DNA of 64,000 bases from CAZTJA01 sp964613745 (GTDB lineage: Bacteria; Desulfobacterota; Desulfomonilia; Desulfomonilales; Desulfomonilaceae): the NCBI GenBank assembly GCA_964613745.1, contig CAZTJA010000006.1:1-64000 (forward strand), read 5' to 3'. Each line of letters starts with the position of its first letter. The stretch's first letter is position 1. The translations under genes were made by a program, and so were the position numbers. Below are positions 53,484 through 62,487 of this stretch, one piece after another. The notes under the pieces were generated by a model. That model had not been told where the DNA came from, searched no databases, and worked only from the letters and a program-made list of their open reading frames with translations.

Positions 53484-53696
53484 CTACTTACAGTCTTTGC
53501 AGTCTTTCACGACTTTGCCGCCCTCTTTGGCGCAATCAGCTTCGGTTGCAGCTTTGTTGCATTTGCCTTTTATACAGCAGTTGATCCCGGGCTTCTCAAG
53601 AGTGCCTTTGGTTGCAGCTGGTTCGTCGGCAGCAAATGCCGGAAGTGCAAAAAAGGCGAAAGCACTTAGGGTCAGCAAAGCCATAATTTTTCTCAT
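53484..53696 (-). CDS. Small secreted cysteine-rich protein
   Basis: The protein (70 residues from the ATG at 53696, chosen because AAGGAG lies 9 bases upstream) has a signal peptide (ALLTLSAFAFFALPAFA). The mature part, about 48 residues, has six cysteines in pairs: CC, a later C, a C in the ADCAKEG segment, and CKDCK at the very end. The pairs could bind a metal or form disulfides. It follows the ECF sigma/anti-sigma operon in reverse order and may be an independent transcript. Family not recognised. Confidence 0.7.
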   Translation of the reverse strand: MRKIMALLTLSAFAFFALPAFAADEPAATKGTLEKPGINCCIKGKCNKAATEADCAKEGGKVVKDCKDCK

Positions 53697-53912
53697 CGAG
53701 AGCATCTCCTTAAGATGTCAAATTCACGGCAACAGAATTGCCGTTTTAATTATCCCGACTCTTATTTTCGTCGGATAATCAGACTATTCGGAGGTGCATC
53801 GAAAAGGTGACAAACAGAATGGCGTGTTCTTTGGGAGTAGAAAAACGGCAGAATAGTGCGCATATATACAGGGCCATGACATCGGCCCGCAGAAGTGTGT
53901 TGGCCCATTCAA

Positions 53913-55478
53913 TTAGGAGAAGAACAAGTTTCCTCTATTGAGGATACACTTGGGATCGAGAATGCCCTTGATTCGTCTCAGCTGATCAACACCGTTCTCT
54001 CCAATCATTTTCTTGAAAGCTTCCCTCTTAAGCTTGCCGATTCCATGCTCACCGGAAATATTGCCGCCCAGGCTTATCACTTCAGATGCCAGATCCTCAA
54101 CAATCTTGAAGTAAGCAATCTGCTCTCGAGAATTACGGGCCAAAATATTTGCATGCAGGTGGGCATTGCCGATGTGCCCAAAAACAAAAGAATTTCCTTT
54201 GGGAAGGTTTTTCTTGTACAAGCCGAGTAATTCGCCCAGGTGTTCAAAAGGTACTGAAAAATCGGTGCCGATCTTGACCATGCCGGGCTCTATCATTTCA
54301 TTGAGCATTTCAGGAATCCGAGCACGTTCGGATTTCATGTTTCTGAGACTTCTTGCATCCACTGCAACTTCGGTGTGAATTTTCGAATGGAACTGCTCCG
54401 AGATTTCTTCGAGAAACGTATACCATCCATGAAGAGAAGCTTCCCGGATTTCTTCTGTAGGATATTCTTGTTCAATATAGAGCGAACCATAATGATTATG
54501 AATGCCATGACTTGGTCTGACCAGTTTCAGGCATTCTGAATCCAGCCATTCCATGCAGCTGGGGTGGACAAATCCTCTTTTCGGAACCGCTTTTTCGTAG
54601 GTGCTACCAAGAGATGCTGGGGCCTCATGGTGCAGTTTGTATTCATACGTGAGAGTCCGGAGTTCATGAAAAAGATGGATTGCCTGATCTTCTCTACAAA
54701 TGTGAATGAATAATGCGAAAAAGGGACTTCTGGACGGAATGAGCCGAGTGGTAACTTCAGTTATGACCCCGAAAATACCCTCAGTTCCCACGAAAAGGTC
54801 TATAACGTCAAAAGGAGCTTCGAACGAAACGGCAAGAGATCCTTTGCATCGAGACCAATCTTTGCTAAAAAATGTAGGTATCGGTAATTTCACCCACGCA
54901 ATATGACCCTCGTTATCAAGAACCGGAAAGTCCAAACTGTGATTGGCCGCTACATACCGGCCTCTGTTGATTAGGAGAGAGTTCCCCGTCGGCAGCACTA
55001 TTTTCAATTGTTGGATGTAGTCACGAGTTGGTCCGTAAAGAAAACCAATTGCTCCGGATGCATTTGTTGCAACAGTTCCCCCGACTGTGGCTATGCGTTC
55101 TGAAGTAGGATCCGGCGGATAAAAGAGTCCAAGAGAACGCAACGCATCCTTATAGTTGCTCAAAGTGGTGCCCGGTCCCACTGTTTCTGGATTTTCCATG
55201 GAGATCGAATTCAGTGGACACACGTCAAGAACCGCCCCGTTCATAGGGACTGAAGCTCCGGTTACCGAACTTCTTGCGGCTGAGACAGTGATGGGCACTG
55301 AGAAAAGATTTGCCGCTTGAAGTGCTGTAACAACCTGGTCGTGATTCCGGGCTCGAATCAGAACCGAGGCATACCCTTTGAACTTGGATTCATCCTGCAA
55401 GTGATCGTTGAAACCAGTTCGAAGGACTGCAAGGTTGTGTCTGCCGCAATATGAACAGAATCCATCAATGTCAGCCAT
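53913..55478 (-). CDS. GlcD-type FAD-linked oxidase (glycolate/D-lactate dehydrogenase family)
   Basis: The flavoprotein is about 521 residues from the ATG at 55478 (549 from 55562). It has the FAD-binding-4 domain (PITVSAARSSVTGASVPMNGAVLDV, VGGTVATNASGAIGFLYG) and the FAD-oxidase C domain (HIGNAHLHANI, GGNISGEHGIGKLKREAF). Family members oxidise 2-hydroxy acids such as D-lactate or glycolate. An N-terminal CSYC pair is unusual. No iron-sulfur partner (GlcF) adjoins it. A role in lactate use would suit a sulfate reducer, but the substrate is undetermined. Confidence 0.88.
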   Translation of the reverse strand: MADIDGFCSYCGRHNLAVLRTGFNDHLQDESKFKGYASVLIRARNHDQVVTALQAANLFSVPITVSAARSSVTGASVPMNGAVLDVCPLNSISMENPETVGPGTTLSNYKDALRSLGLFYPPDPTSERIATVGGTVATNASGAIGFLYGPTRDYIQQLKIVLPTGNSLLINRGRYVAANHSLDFPVLDNEGHIAWVKLPIPTFFSKDWSRCKGSLAVSFEAPFDVIDLFVGTEGIFGVITEVTTRLIPSRSPFFALFIHICREDQAIHLFHELRTLTYEYKLHHEAPASLGSTYEKAVPKRGFVHPSCMEWLDSECLKLVRPSHGIHNHYGSLYIEQEYPTEEIREASLHGWYTFLEEISEQFHSKIHTEVAVDARSLRNMKSERARIPEMLNEMIEPGMVKIGTDFSVPFEHLGELLGLYKKNLPKGNSFVFGHIGNAHLHANILARNSREQIAYFKIVEDLASEVISLGGNISGEHGIGKLKREAFKKMIGENGVDQLRRIKGILDPKCILNRGNLFFS

Positions 55479-55603
55479 TTTGGGACTATACACTACGATA
55501 TCGAGGAATCCATAGTCCCACGGACGCACCAATACACTTGACCATAAGTGAAAATGCATCACCCATGCAGCTGACTATCTCCCCTACCGAAATTTTGAAA
55601 TAG

Positions 55604-55888
55604 TTATTTCTTGCCTTTGACAGTCTCTTTCAAAGCTTTTGAAGGATAAAAACGGGGCAACTTCATTCCGGGAATAGTCATATCCTTTAGAGTTCTCGGG
55701 TTAACACCCCTCCTGGGATTCATCTCAATTACTCTGAATGTTCCTAGAGCGGAAATTCTGATTTTTCCCTCTTTTTCTTTCAAAGAAGTGTGGATGGTGT
55801 TTACGAAAGTATCTAGAACGACTGATGCTTTTTTCTTGGTGATTTCAGCTTTTTCCGAAATCAAAGTCACGATTTCAGGTTTCGTCAT
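55604..55888 (-). CDS. HU/IHF-family nucleoid protein
   Basis: The 94-residue DNA-bending protein starts MTKPEIVTLISEKAEITKKKASVVLD, has RISALGTFRVIEMNPRRGVNPRT in the arm and ends in a Lys-rich tail (LKETVKGKK). The PxxG/NPRTG arm is recognisable. The ATG at 55888 has AAGGAGG 7 bases upstream, and the frame beyond it is not family-like. Whether it is HU or an IHF subunit cannot be told. Confidence 0.9.
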   Translation of the reverse strand: MTKPEIVTLISEKAEITKKKASVVLDTFVNTIHTSLKEKEGKIRISALGTFRVIEMNPRRGVNPRTLKDMTIPGMKLPRFYPSKALKETVKGKK

Positions 55889-56596
55889 AGTAACCCTCCT
55901 TGGCAGGTCTCGCTGCAAATTTTGATATAAATGTGGAGACTAATCTCCGACAAGTCGGTCGATCGTGAGGTTTTTGGGTGACTCCCCCTCCCCCTATATA
56001 CGGATCTCAAAGGATAAGTTCGTGATGTCTGGAAAGTGAATTGACATACGATTGTAAAAACATCCGTCCCGGAATGCAATGCAAAATATCTGCCTCAAAG
56101 CCAAAAGTACTTAATTGTGCACATGAAGCTTCGCTGATTTATGCCTAGTCTTGTATCTCTGATCTTCTACCGTCATGCGTGTGGTATAATTCCATATGTT
56201 TTTCTGAACTGCGGCAGGAGCGATATTGTCAAACCACAGTTTGGTGAAGCATTGGCATTACTATTGCTTGTTTCTCTATTTCGTATAAAGATTGGACGAT
56301 ATCGTAAAGTAACTTGACATAAGAAATCGTTAGCTTTTAACCTCTTTTCTCATCTAAACGTGAGTAAGCGCGCTGCACATTCGAGAGCTGAGCCGTGTTT
56401 CTCTAACGCGCTTTCGTCTATTGCATGAAAAAACCTGGGGTGGTATATCGTTTGTGCCCGGAAGCAGGAAATCCGTCAGGTACACACTACTCCGGCTAGC
56501 CAATCATAAAAATTTTGCCGAAAGACTAAATTGCAAAGTGCGCTGAGCATTATCAACTACCGCTGATCTTAAACCTTGTACGAATTGAGGAAGTAA
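55889..56596. other. Long divergent intergenic region before murA
   Basis: About 700 bases lie between the HU-like gene (minus) and murA (plus). I found no coding frame or known RNA in it. It contains TTGACA at 56314-56319 pointing towards murA, with a poor -10 (TTAACC) 17 bases on. A GC-free tract (GGGGAGGGGG on the minus strand, near 55980-55995) lies about 100 bases before the HU-like gene. Confidence 0.4.
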
Positions 56597-57862
56597 TTGG
56601 AAAAAATTGTCATCAAAGGCGGACAGCCCCTCCGTGGTAAAATAAGCGCCGGCGGCTCCAAAAATGCCGCTCTGCCTTTAATGTGCGCTGCCTTGCTCAC
56701 CAGTGACGAGATGATATTCAATCGAATTCCTGCCTTGAGAGATATTAAGACAACCAAACAGTTACTGCTGCAACTTGGGGTTCAGCTCGATGACTTCACT
56801 TCCGGCACTCTGCGAATAAAAGCTCGTGAAATTTCCGATCATACGGCTCCTTATGAGCTGGTAAAAACAATGAGGGCATCCGTGATGGTCCTCGGCCCTT
56901 TAATGGCTCGGGAAGGAATTGCCAAAATAAGCCTGCCCGGCGGATGTGCGATCGGCGCTCGCCCGATAGATCAACACCTCAAGGGCCTTGAAGCAATGGG
57001 AGCAGAAATCGAATTATCGGGGGGTTATGTAACCGCTAAGGCAGACTATCTCAAAGCCGCCGACTTTACCTTTGATATTGTCACCGTGACCGGAACGGAA
57101 AATCTGATGATGGCCGCCTCTCTTGCAAAGGGGACGACTATTTTGCGCAATTGCGCTTGCGAACCTGAAATAGTTGAGCTTGCGAATGTTTTGAATCGAA
57201 TGGGAGCTTCCATCGAAGGCGCCGGAACAGATACAATGTTGATAGAAGGCAAGGACCGCTTGCAAGGTATAGTTCACAAAGTCATGCCCGACCGAATAGA
57301 AGCAGGTACTTTCTTGCTCGCCGGGGCAATTTCCGAAGGCGACATCTGTGTCCTAGATTGTGATCCCATACATCTCGAAGCCTTACTTAACATACTTTCC
57401 GATGCAGGTTTGCAAGTTGAAACCGGGGAGGACTGGGCAAGAGTGGTCTCCAATGGTGCAATCGGGTGCCGAGACATAGTGACTGACCCTTTTCCCGGGT
57501 TCGCAACGGATTTTCAGGCTCAGTACATGGCGTTAATGTCCATTGGACAGGGTAGCTGCACAATTACCGAACAAGTTTTTGAAAACAGATTCATGCACGT
57601 TCAAGAGCTTGTACGAATGGGAGCTCGAATTCGGGTAAAAGGCAGATCGGCAGCGGTTACTGGGGTTCCGAAATTGTCGGGTGCTCATGTTCAGGCCACT
57701 GATTTACGTGCGAGTGCATCGTTAATTCTTGCGGGTCTGGCAGCAGAAGGGGTTACGGAAGTTCACCGGGTCTACCATCTCGATCGTGGATATGAGAGGT
57801 TGGAAGAAAAATTGTCTCTCCTGGGTGCCTGCATTCATAGGGAAAAAGACGACATTATTTGA
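56597..57862 (+). CDS. murA: UDP-N-acetylglucosamine 1-carboxyvinyltransferase
   Basis: The 421-residue enzyme adds enolpyruvate to UDP-GlcNAc, the first step of peptidoglycan synthesis. Residues SKNAALPLMCAALLT (21-35), the catalytic cysteine C117 in LPGGCAIGARPID (fosfomycin target) and the C-terminal DLRASASLILAGLAA are all typical. The start is TTG at 56597, with GAGGAAG upstream. It leads a short operon with hisB and hisH. Confidence 0.96.
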   Translation: MEKIVIKGGQPLRGKISAGGSKNAALPLMCAALLTSDEMIFNRIPALRDIKTTKQLLLQLGVQLDDFTSGTLRIKAREISDHTAPYELVKTMRASVMVLGPLMAREGIAKISLPGGCAIGARPIDQHLKGLEAMGAEIELSGGYVTAKADYLKAADFTFDIVTVTGTENLMMAASLAKGTTILRNCACEPEIVELANVLNRMGASIEGAGTDTMLIEGKDRLQGIVHKVMPDRIEAGTFLLAGAISEGDICVLDCDPIHLEALLNILSDAGLQVETGEDWARVVSNGAIGCRDIVTDPFPGFATDFQAQYMALMSIGQGSCTITEQVFENRFMHVQELVRMGARIRVKGRSAAVTGVPKLSGAHVQATDLRASASLILAGLAAEGVTEVHRVYHLDRGYERLEEKLSLLGACIHREKDDII

Positions 57863-57883
57863 TCCGAATCCCAACGATAAAGA

Positions 57884-58477
57884 ATGGGTAACATGAGAAA
57901 ATCAAAATTAAAACGAAAGACTTCCGAAACGGACATCACTGTTTCTCTTGATCTAGACGGATCCGGCATTTCAGACATCGCTACGGGAATCGGTTTTTTC
58001 GACCATATGCTGGATCATGTCGCGAGACATGGTAGCTTTGATCTAACGATTTCTGCAGTCGGCGATACCCATGTAGATTTTCACCACACAGTTGAAGATA
58101 TTGGGATCACTTTTGGAAAGGTCTTCCGGGAAGCACTTGGAGAAAAGAAGGGAATACTACGTTACGGACATTCAGTAATCCCCATGGATGAAGCATTGGC
58201 ATACGTCACCATTGATTTATCCGGTAGGCCGATGCTGATCTACGAGAATCCCCTGTCTCAAAGATCAGCCGGATCTTTCGCTTTGGATTTGATACCGGTA
58301 TTTCTTCAAGGTTTCGTCGATCGGTCCGGGATGACCATGCATGTAACCGTCAAGGGCGAAAATCCGCATCACGTAGCTGAAGCTATTTTTAAATCTCTGG
58401 GGCGAACTCTGCGCCAAGCTGTTTCTGCGGATTCAAAGCAGTCAGGCTATCCTTCAACCAAAGGTATCTTGGAATAA
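57884..58477 (+). CDS. hisB: Imidazoleglycerol-phosphate dehydratase
   Basis: The 197-residue histidine-synthesis enzyme has the duplicated metal-binding motif: FFDHMLDHVARHG, DFHHTVEDIGI, and ENPHHVAEAIFKSLGRTLRQA at the end. It is the single-function form, with no HisNB phosphatase. Start at 57884 or at a second ATG at 57893. It sits between murA and hisH, an order seen in several deltaproteobacteria. Confidence 0.95.
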   Translation: MGNMRKSKLKRKTSETDITVSLDLDGSGISDIATGIGFFDHMLDHVARHGSFDLTISAVGDTHVDFHHTVEDIGITFGKVFREALGEKKGILRYGHSVIPMDEALAYVTIDLSGRPMLIYENPLSQRSAGSFALDLIPVFLQGFVDRSGMTMHVTVKGENPHHVAEAIFKSLGRTLRQAVSADSKQSGYPSTKGILE

Positions 58478-58490
58478 ATTAGAGGTTCTG

Positions 58491-59096
58491 ATGATTGTTG
58501 TAGTTGATTACGGCATGGGAAACCTGCGAAGTGTTGAAAAGGCATTGGAAAAAGTGGGGGCAGATGTCGTAATTTCACGTGATTCGGAACAGATTCGGAC
58601 AGCGGATCATCTGGTTTTGCCGGGGGTGGGAGCATTCCCGGAATGCATGAAGAATTTGACGGGACTAAAACTTGTTCAACCTATACGTGAATTTATCGGT
58701 TCCGGTAAACCCTTTCTTGGTATTTGTCTGGGATTGCAGTTGTTATTCGACGAGTCCGATGAATTCGGGCTACACGAAGGTCTTGGAATTATTCCGGGTC
58801 GCGTCACCGCTTTCGATAGAGGCATGAATCTCAAAATCCCGCATATGGGTTGGAACAGCATTAATGTTAGAAAAAACGTCCCCATTTTTGCCGACGTGGA
58901 TAATGAAAGCTTCGTCTATTTCGTACATTCTTATTACGTAATTCCAACGCATATTGAAGATGCGGCAACCACCACGAATTACGGTATTGATTTCGTATCT
59001 TCAGTAGCACGAGATAACATTTTTGCCGTGCAATTCCATCCGGAAAAGAGCCAAGATATCGGGCTCAAAATTTTAAAGAATTTCGCTTCCCTGTAA
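58491..59096 (+). CDS. hisH: Imidazole glycerol phosphate synthase, glutaminase subunit
   Basis: The 201-residue class-I glutaminase gives ammonia to HisF. The triad is present: C79 in GICLGLQLLF, and H183 and E185 in QFHPEKS. The N-terminal DYGMGNLRSVEKAL is typical. GAGG lies before the ATG at 58491. hisF is not in the window. The gene ends 9 bases before the stop of ptsN, which is convergent. Confidence 0.95.
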   Translation: MIVVVDYGMGNLRSVEKALEKVGADVVISRDSEQIRTADHLVLPGVGAFPECMKNLTGLKLVQPIREFIGSGKPFLGICLGLQLLFDESDEFGLHEGLGIIPGRVTAFDRGMNLKIPHMGWNSINVRKNVPIFADVDNESFVYFVHSYYVIPTHIEDAATTTNYGIDFVSSVARDNIFAVQFHPEKSQDIGLKILKNFASL

Positions 59097-59105
59097 AGAA
59101 TCAGG

Positions 59106-59570
59106 CTAAGGCAGCTTCATATCAAAATCCGACAAGAGCGAATAGATTTCTTCTCTCGATTCTGCATGCTGAAGGCTATTTTTGAGAATGGGATCTTTGA
59201 ACAACCGAGAAATGCGCGCCAGGGCCTTGAGATGATCTCCCGCAGAATTCTTGGGCGCGACCAATAGAAAAAATAGGTGAGCGGGCCTGTTATCCATCGA
59301 GTGAAAATCAACACCGTTGATGCTGCGTCCAAAACTCGCTATCAAAGTTTCAACGCCGTCAAACTTACCGTGAGGGATGGCAACCCCTCCACCAATCCCC
59401 GTGCTTCCCAGGTTTTCACGTGAAATGAGGGTTTGCAGAAGTCTGTCCCGGTCGAGATCCGGATTTGCAGATGCAATCGGTTCGACCAACTCGGACAATA
59501 CTGCTTCTTTCGTATCTGCAGTGAGGAAGGCGATTATTCCGTCCGAACGTAGAAAATCAAGTATCCGCAT
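59106..59570 (-). CDS. ptsN: PTS IIA-like nitrogen regulatory protein PtsN
   Basis: The 154-residue EIIA domain has the phosphorylated histidine H67 in GGGVAIPHGKFDGVE. It is a member of the fructose/nitrogen IIA group that has regulatory, not transport, jobs. Its place downstream of rpoN and hpf is the widespread rpoN-hpf-ptsN cluster, so it probably regulates potassium, nitrogen or envelope metabolism. NPr/EI are not in view. Confidence 0.92.
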   Translation of the reverse strand: MRILDFLRSDGIIAFLTADTKEAVLSELVEPIASANPDLDRDRLLQTLISRENLGSTGIGGGVAIPHGKFDGVETLIASFGRSINGVDFHSMDNRPAHLFFLLVAPKNSAGDHLKALARISRLFKDPILKNSLQHAESREEIYSLLSDFDMKLP

Positions 59571-59689
59571 GGAAGTGTTTTAACCGTTTCGGCAAACTTA
59601 AATAGCCGGACCCGAAGGACCGACCATTTCTGCCTCACCTTACTGCCGAGCTAAACACAGGTCAAGTGCCGAGGGCAGGACGTGAATAA

Positions 59690-59719
59690 ATTGCCCGGAC
59701 AGCAAATAGTCCGGACAAT
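59690..59719 (-). terminator. Terminator downstream of hpf
   Basis: An imperfect 11-bp stem (59690-59700 with 59709-59719) and an 8-base loop are followed on the minus strand by TTTATTC. It lies 20 bases after the hpf stop and before ptsN, which may have its own promoter or be read through. Confidence 0.65.
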
Positions 59720-59738
59720 GCTTGTCGATGATGTTAGG

Positions 59739-60281
59739 TCACGAATTTTGAGGAACTATCAACCCGTAATTGCCGTCTTTCCTGCGATATAACACATTCA
59801 CGGATTGGGTCGATGCATTATTGAAAACCAGGAAATCTTGATGTGAAAGGTCCATCTGCATTGCCGCTTCATCGACGGACATTGGTTTTACAAAGTAATT
59901 CTCAGTTTTCACTACTACGGGTTCCTGATCATCCTCGAAGCTTTCCGGCTGGTAAATATCACGTCGCCAGGTGATCTCTTTTCCCTGGGATGGTTTGTGT
60001 TTTCTGATTTTCGCTTTGTACTTCTTAACTTGCCGTTCAATCTTGTCCATGACGAGATCGATTGCCGCGTACATATCATCGTGTGATTCTTGTCCGGCGA
60101 TTCTGATTCCGTTCGCGTTCATAACGACATCAACAATATTTCGGAACTTCTGAACCGTCAATGTAACCTGAGTTTCCAGAGGTCTATCGATATACTTTGT
60201 GAATCGTGTCGTTCTCTCTTGAACGTAGTTCTTCAGGGCCTCTGAAGGCTCCATGTGACGAAATGTTACGGAAAGCTGCAT
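59739..60281 (-). CDS. hpf: Ribosome hibernation promoting factor, long form
   Basis: The 180-residue protein has an N-terminal S30AE domain (MQLSVTFRHMEPSEALKNYVQ, then DVVMNANGIRI). A linker and a C-terminal dimerisation domain (KPMSVDEAAMQMDLSHQDFLVFNNA...YGLIVPQ) complete the long form, which pairs 70S ribosomes into 100S dimers. AGGAGG is placed well before the ATG at 60281. It belongs to the rpoN cluster. Confidence 0.95.
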   Translation of the reverse strand: MQLSVTFRHMEPSEALKNYVQERTTRFTKYIDRPLETQVTLTVQKFRNIVDVVMNANGIRIAGQESHDDMYAAIDLVMDKIERQVKKYKAKIRKHKPSQGKEITWRRDIYQPESFEDDQEPVVVKTENYFVKPMSVDEAAMQMDLSHQDFLVFNNASTQSVNVLYRRKDGNYGLIVPQNS

Positions 60282-60315
60282 ATAAAAACCTCCTGTTTAA
60301 ACAAGCCCGATACAA

Positions 60316-61746
60316 TCAATATTTCTTTCTCCTCTTACTTGACTGAGGAATTCCCAAGAGTTCCCTGTACTTGGCTACTGTGCGTCGAGCGATATGTATT
60401 TGGAACCGGGCCAATTCCTCGACAATCTGTTTATCGCTTGCAGGCCTCTTGGGATTTTCGTTCTTAACTATTTTAATTATTTGATTCTTAACTGATTCAC
60501 TTGCAATTACATCTGAACCGTGGCGTATGCCTGAGTTGAAGAAGTATTTCAGTTCAAAAATACCACGTGGGGTATGAACATATTTATTCGTGGTTACCCG
60601 GCTGATGGTTGACTCGTGCATGTCGATGTCTTCCGCGATATCTTTGAGTATCAAAGGCTTAAGATAATCGATACCTTTGTCAAAAAACTCCCTTTGAAAC
60701 TTGATTATCGACTCCGTAACCTTATAAATGGTTCTCTGCCGTTGATGAATACTCTTGATCAGCCACATGGCCCCGCGCATTTTTTCCTGGATATAATCCT
60801 TTGCATTACCTGGAGCTATATTCGAATGAAGCTCCTTTTGATAAAAAGCACTGATCTTCAGGCGGGGTAGTCCGTCGTCATTGAGAAGAATTGAATAATC
60901 ATTGCCGACACGAATAATGTAAATATCCGGAATCACGAATACCGTATCGTTGTTGTGAAAAGGCCTCCCGGGTTTGGGTTCCAAGGACGTCAGAAATTGT
61001 GAAGCTTCTTTGATGTCTTCCAGCGTCACTCTAAATTTTTTGGCCAAAAGATCGTTCTTTTCTTTTTCAAAGAGCTCGAATCCTTCTTCCAGGATGCTTA
61101 TCGCTAGCCGGTGGTCGGGATCCAAAGACTTGGCCTGGATGAGCAAACATTCCCGCAGATCTCTTGCACCAATGCCGATGGGATCAAATTTCTGAACCTC
61201 GATCAAAACTCGTTCAACATCCGATACAGACACATTCAGTGTTTCGGCCACTTGTTCAAGCGCTATATCCAGATAGCCGTTTTCATCGATGTTACCAATC
61301 AACTCAAAGGCTATTCTTCTATCGATGCCTTCAATGGGACTAAGTTGGAGCTGCCGAATGAGATAGTTAAATAGGTTTTCATGATAGCTGGTCATATTTT
61401 CCAGAGCTGAACGCTCCGAAAATTCTTTCTGGGCTGGAGCGTAGTCAGCTCCGTAGCTTTCCAGGTAATTTTCCCAGTCCATGTCATTGATTTCCCCATT
61501 TGGTCTCTCGGGTTCAACGACAAGCTCCTCTATTGATTTCAAATCCTGCCGGGCATCAATTTCCTGTTCCGTGAAGGGCTCTTCATGAGAGGAGATTTCC
61601 AGAAGCGGGTTCTCTTTCAGCTCCTGTTCCAACGCACTTACCACTTCCAAGTGGTTGTACTGCAAGAGCTTGATTGCCTGCTGCAATTGAGGCGTCATGA
61701 CCAACTGTTGGGTCTGACGCAATGTTTGTTTTATTTCAAGAGCCAT
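60316..61746 (-). CDS. rpoN: RNA polymerase sigma-54 factor
   Basis: The 476-residue protein has the Gln-rich activator region (KQTLRQTQQLVMTPQLQQAIKLLQ), an acidic region II, the core-binding middle, a helix-turn-helix (DIDMHESTISRVTTNKYVHTPRG) and the RpoN box ARRTVAKYREL (about 453-463). It needs AAA+ activators, such as the NtrC-type protein at 24207. It lies 6 bases after lptB. Confidence 0.97.
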   Translation of the reverse strand: MALEIKQTLRQTQQLVMTPQLQQAIKLLQYNHLEVVSALEQELKENPLLEISSHEEPFTEQEIDARQDLKSIEELVVEPERPNGEINDMDWENYLESYGADYAPAQKEFSERSALENMTSYHENLFNYLIRQLQLSPIEGIDRRIAFELIGNIDENGYLDIALEQVAETLNVSVSDVERVLIEVQKFDPIGIGARDLRECLLIQAKSLDPDHRLAISILEEGFELFEKEKNDLLAKKFRVTLEDIKEASQFLTSLEPKPGRPFHNNDTVFVIPDIYIIRVGNDYSILLNDDGLPRLKISAFYQKELHSNIAPGNAKDYIQEKMRGAMWLIKSIHQRQRTIYKVTESIIKFQREFFDKGIDYLKPLILKDIAEDIDMHESTISRVTTNKYVHTPRGIFELKYFFNSGIRHGSDVIASESVKNQIIKIVKNENPKRPASDKQIVEELARFQIHIARRTVAKYRELLGIPQSSKRRKKY

Positions 61747-61752
61747 ATCACA

Positions 61753-62484
61753 TCACATCGTAAACTGTTTGCCGAGGTAGACCTCTTTGGCACGTTCGCT
61801 TGCCGCTATTGTGCGGGGATCCCCCTGTTCCAGAATTTTGCCTTTATCAAGTAAGTATATAATATCACAAACACCTAAGGTCTCTCTAGTATTGTGGTCC
61901 GTTATCACAATTCCAATTCCGCGTTCCCTAAGCTTGCTTATTATTTTTTGTATCTCCAAAACCACTATTGGATCTAATCCGGCAAAAGGTTCGTCGAGCA
62001 ATATGAAATCAGGTTCCGTCACCAGTGCTCGCGTAATCTCCAATCTCCTGCGCTGCCCTCCAGAAAGGCTATTCGCGGTTTGATCAGCCAGTCCGGAAAT
62101 ATCCAGCTCGCTCAATAACGAAGCCAAGCGCTCTTGACGTATTTTTTTGTCGGGCTGCACAGTTTCCAGAATGGCCATAATATTTTCCGACACTGTCAAT
62201 TTGCGGAACACCGATGATTCTTGAGGCAAGTAGTTGATTCCTAGCCTTGCTCTTAAATAGATGGGGAGATTCGAGATGTCTTGATCATCAAGAAACACTT
62301 CACCTGAATCAGGCCGAATCAATCCCGTTATCATGTAGAAGGTGGTCGTCTTACCCGCCCCGTTTGGACCCAATAGGCCCACCACTTGTCCGGACTTAAT
62401 GGTAAGACTGACATCATCGACAACTTTCCGCCCACGGTATTGTTTTACTAAACTTCGAGTTCTCAGCTCCCGATTCTTGACGAT
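61753..62484 (-). CDS. lptB: LPS export ABC transporter ATPase LptB, non-standard start
   Basis: The ATPase powers lipopolysaccharide extraction by LptFG. It has Walker A GPNGAGKTT, the signature LSGGQRRRLEIT and Walker B LLDEPFAGLDP. The first in-frame ATG, GTG or TTG codon is the GTG at 62385, which removes the first beta strands up to Walker A. Upstream the frame reads RSLVKQYRGRKVVDDVSLTI, clear LptB sequence, back to the lptA stop (TAG at 62488-62490). Full length (243 residues) would need ATC at 62484, with GGAG 9 bases upstream, or CTG at 62466. Readthrough of the TAG is the other option. Confidence 0.9.
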   Translation of the reverse strand: MVKNRELRTRSLVKQYRGRKVVDDVSLTIKSGQVVGLLGPNGAGKTTTFYMITGLIRPDSGEVFLDDQDISNLPIYLRARLGINYLPQESSVFRKLTVSENIMAILETVQPDKKIRQERLASLLSELDISGLADQTANSLSGGQRRRLEITRALVTEPDFILLDEPFAGLDPIVVLEIQKIISKLRERGIGIVITDHNTRETLGVCDIIYLLDKGKILEQGDPRTIAASERAKEVYLGKQFTM

Positions 62485-62487
62485 TTC

